DNA from: Bacteroidota bacterium
GTDB taxonomy: Bacteria > Bacteroidota > Bacteroidia > 2-12-FULL-35-15
Assembly: GCA_021323165.1 (NCBI GenBank)
Contig: JAJTCJ010000002.1
Location: forward strand, 1-64,000
Direction: 5' to 3'
Length of the DNA: 64,000 bases
The notes beneath the pieces were generated by a model. The model was not told the DNA's origin and did no database searches. It was given only the letters and a program-made list of their open reading frames with translations. Positions 63,493-64,000 of the stretch are shown one piece after another. Every line of letters begins with the position of its first letter. Positions within the stretch are counted from its first letter, which is position 1. A program made the position numbers and the translations under genes.

Positions 63493-64000
63493 TTATGTTT
63501 TTTGCCAGGCGGCAACTTTGTTTTTTAATGTGGCAATTGTACCCGATAACGTTTTTAAATTTTTCGCGATAGCTGCTGAGGATAAGTTGCTGCCATTCGT
63601 AAGGACCATTTTAACCCGTTCATCAATCAGATCCACCATTGCCAGGGTCTTTTGCCATCTCTCCTCCTGAACTTGTTTTATTTCATTAACCAATTTATTG
63701 AGTAAGAGCTCATGAACTTTTCTCTCAGTTACATCATAAATTGAAATAGATGCGGCAACCATTTTTAATTTATGAAATAGAGGTACATATTCAGTTTCAA
63801 ACCAATGGCTTTTATCGCCAAAGCACACTTCTGCTTCCACTCTAAAAGTCTCGCCTTTAAATGTTCTTACAAGAGCATCTTTAAGTGTGATATGTACATT
63901 ATTAGAGGTGTCGTTTGCATACTCAAATAAACTATCACCTTTATGAAGCTTTCGATTATGAAACTGAATACCATTTTCATATGCTTTTCTGTTGAAATAC
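63493..64000 (-). CDS. PAS-domain signalling protein, N-terminus outside window
   Basis: The frame is open from base 64000 to the TAA at 63493; the track lists only the part after an internal GTG. The visible 169 residues begin in a PAS fold (FNRKAYENGIQFHNRKLHKG). It ends with the typical exit ASISIYDVTERKVHELLL. A helical tail of about 70 residues follows (VNEIKQVQEERWQKTLAMVDLIDERV). There is no HisKA/HATPase core after the PAS domain, so the C-terminus is not that of a classical kinase. Upstream domains are unseen. Confidence 0.8.
   Translation of the reverse strand, partial: YFNRKAYENGIQFHNRKLHKGDSLFEYANDTSNNVHITLKDALVRTFKGETFRVEAEVCFGDKSHWFETEYVPLFHKLKMVAASISIYDVTERKVHELLLNKLVNEIKQVQEERWQKTLAMVDLIDERVKMVLTNGSNLSSAAIAKNLKTLSGTIATLKNKVAAWQKT

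Noticed and set aside
63493-64000. Sensor histidine kinase
   Set aside because: A PAS domain is visible, but the C-terminal tail has no HisKA His motif or HATPase boxes.

Overview
The window is a low-GC chromosomal segment from a member of the Bacteroidota. Three signs point there. Many large exported proteins carry type IX secretion (T9SS) C-terminal sorting domains of both type A and type B. Several genes have TAnnTTTG -7 promoter elements with little or no Shine-Dalgarno sequence. Regulator and surface-protein families typical of the phylum are present, such as propeller-type LytS/LytTR pairs, SiaB/SiaC, collagen-like proteins and WG repeats. I see no rRNA, tRNA, CRISPR, IS element or phage module. 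The layout looks like ordinary chromosome rich in surface-protein genes. I cannot name the genus.

Left part (1-15.6 kb). A 5'-complete but 3'-truncated glycine-rich and Ig-like adhesin runs off the left edge on the minus strand; the ORF track misses it because it has no stop in the window. Behind it lie a GNAT-like protein and a DUF885 lipoprotein peptidase. Next is a compact SiaABC-like phospho-signalling module: a membrane SpoIIE/PP2C phosphatase, convergent with a SiaC (DUF1987) gene and a gene encoding two SiaB domains in one chain. Then come a lipoprotein prolyl oligopeptidase, a very large PNGase F-like secreted protein with a LamG-containing insertion, and a small barrel-like protein.

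Middle (15.6-41.7 kb). A LytTR response regulator and its two-component-propeller LytS-type kinase are transcribed leftward. They diverge from a 22-kb rightward operon of four giant T9SS adhesins (types A, B, B, A) with a 133-residue unknown secreted protein between the first two. The first three junctions have overlapping stop and start codons, suggesting translational coupling. The 311-bp divergent region holds three direct repeats at exactly 20-bp spacing. A matching 20-bp-spaced pair lies upstream of the PNGase F-like gene, which suggests one regulator for both surface loci.

Right part (41.7-64 kb). This contains a lipoprotein, a UPF0316 membrane protein, a BNR-repeat T9SS protein and a TRIC/UPF0126 channel. 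A NarL-type regulator is convergent and overlapping with a TPR histidine kinase. A short T9SS protein is followed by a collagen-like protein with 51 Gly-X-Y triplets. Then comes a MarR-fadN-fadA-fadE fatty-acid beta-oxidation cluster with a clear promoter and a candidate operator. Housekeeping genes follow: WG-repeat protein, ogt, PaiB-like, TolB-like propeller, GNAT, YkgJ-type cysteine cluster protein, and a truncated PAS protein at the right edge. Intergenic palindromic repeats are concentrated between 54.8 and 62.9 kb.
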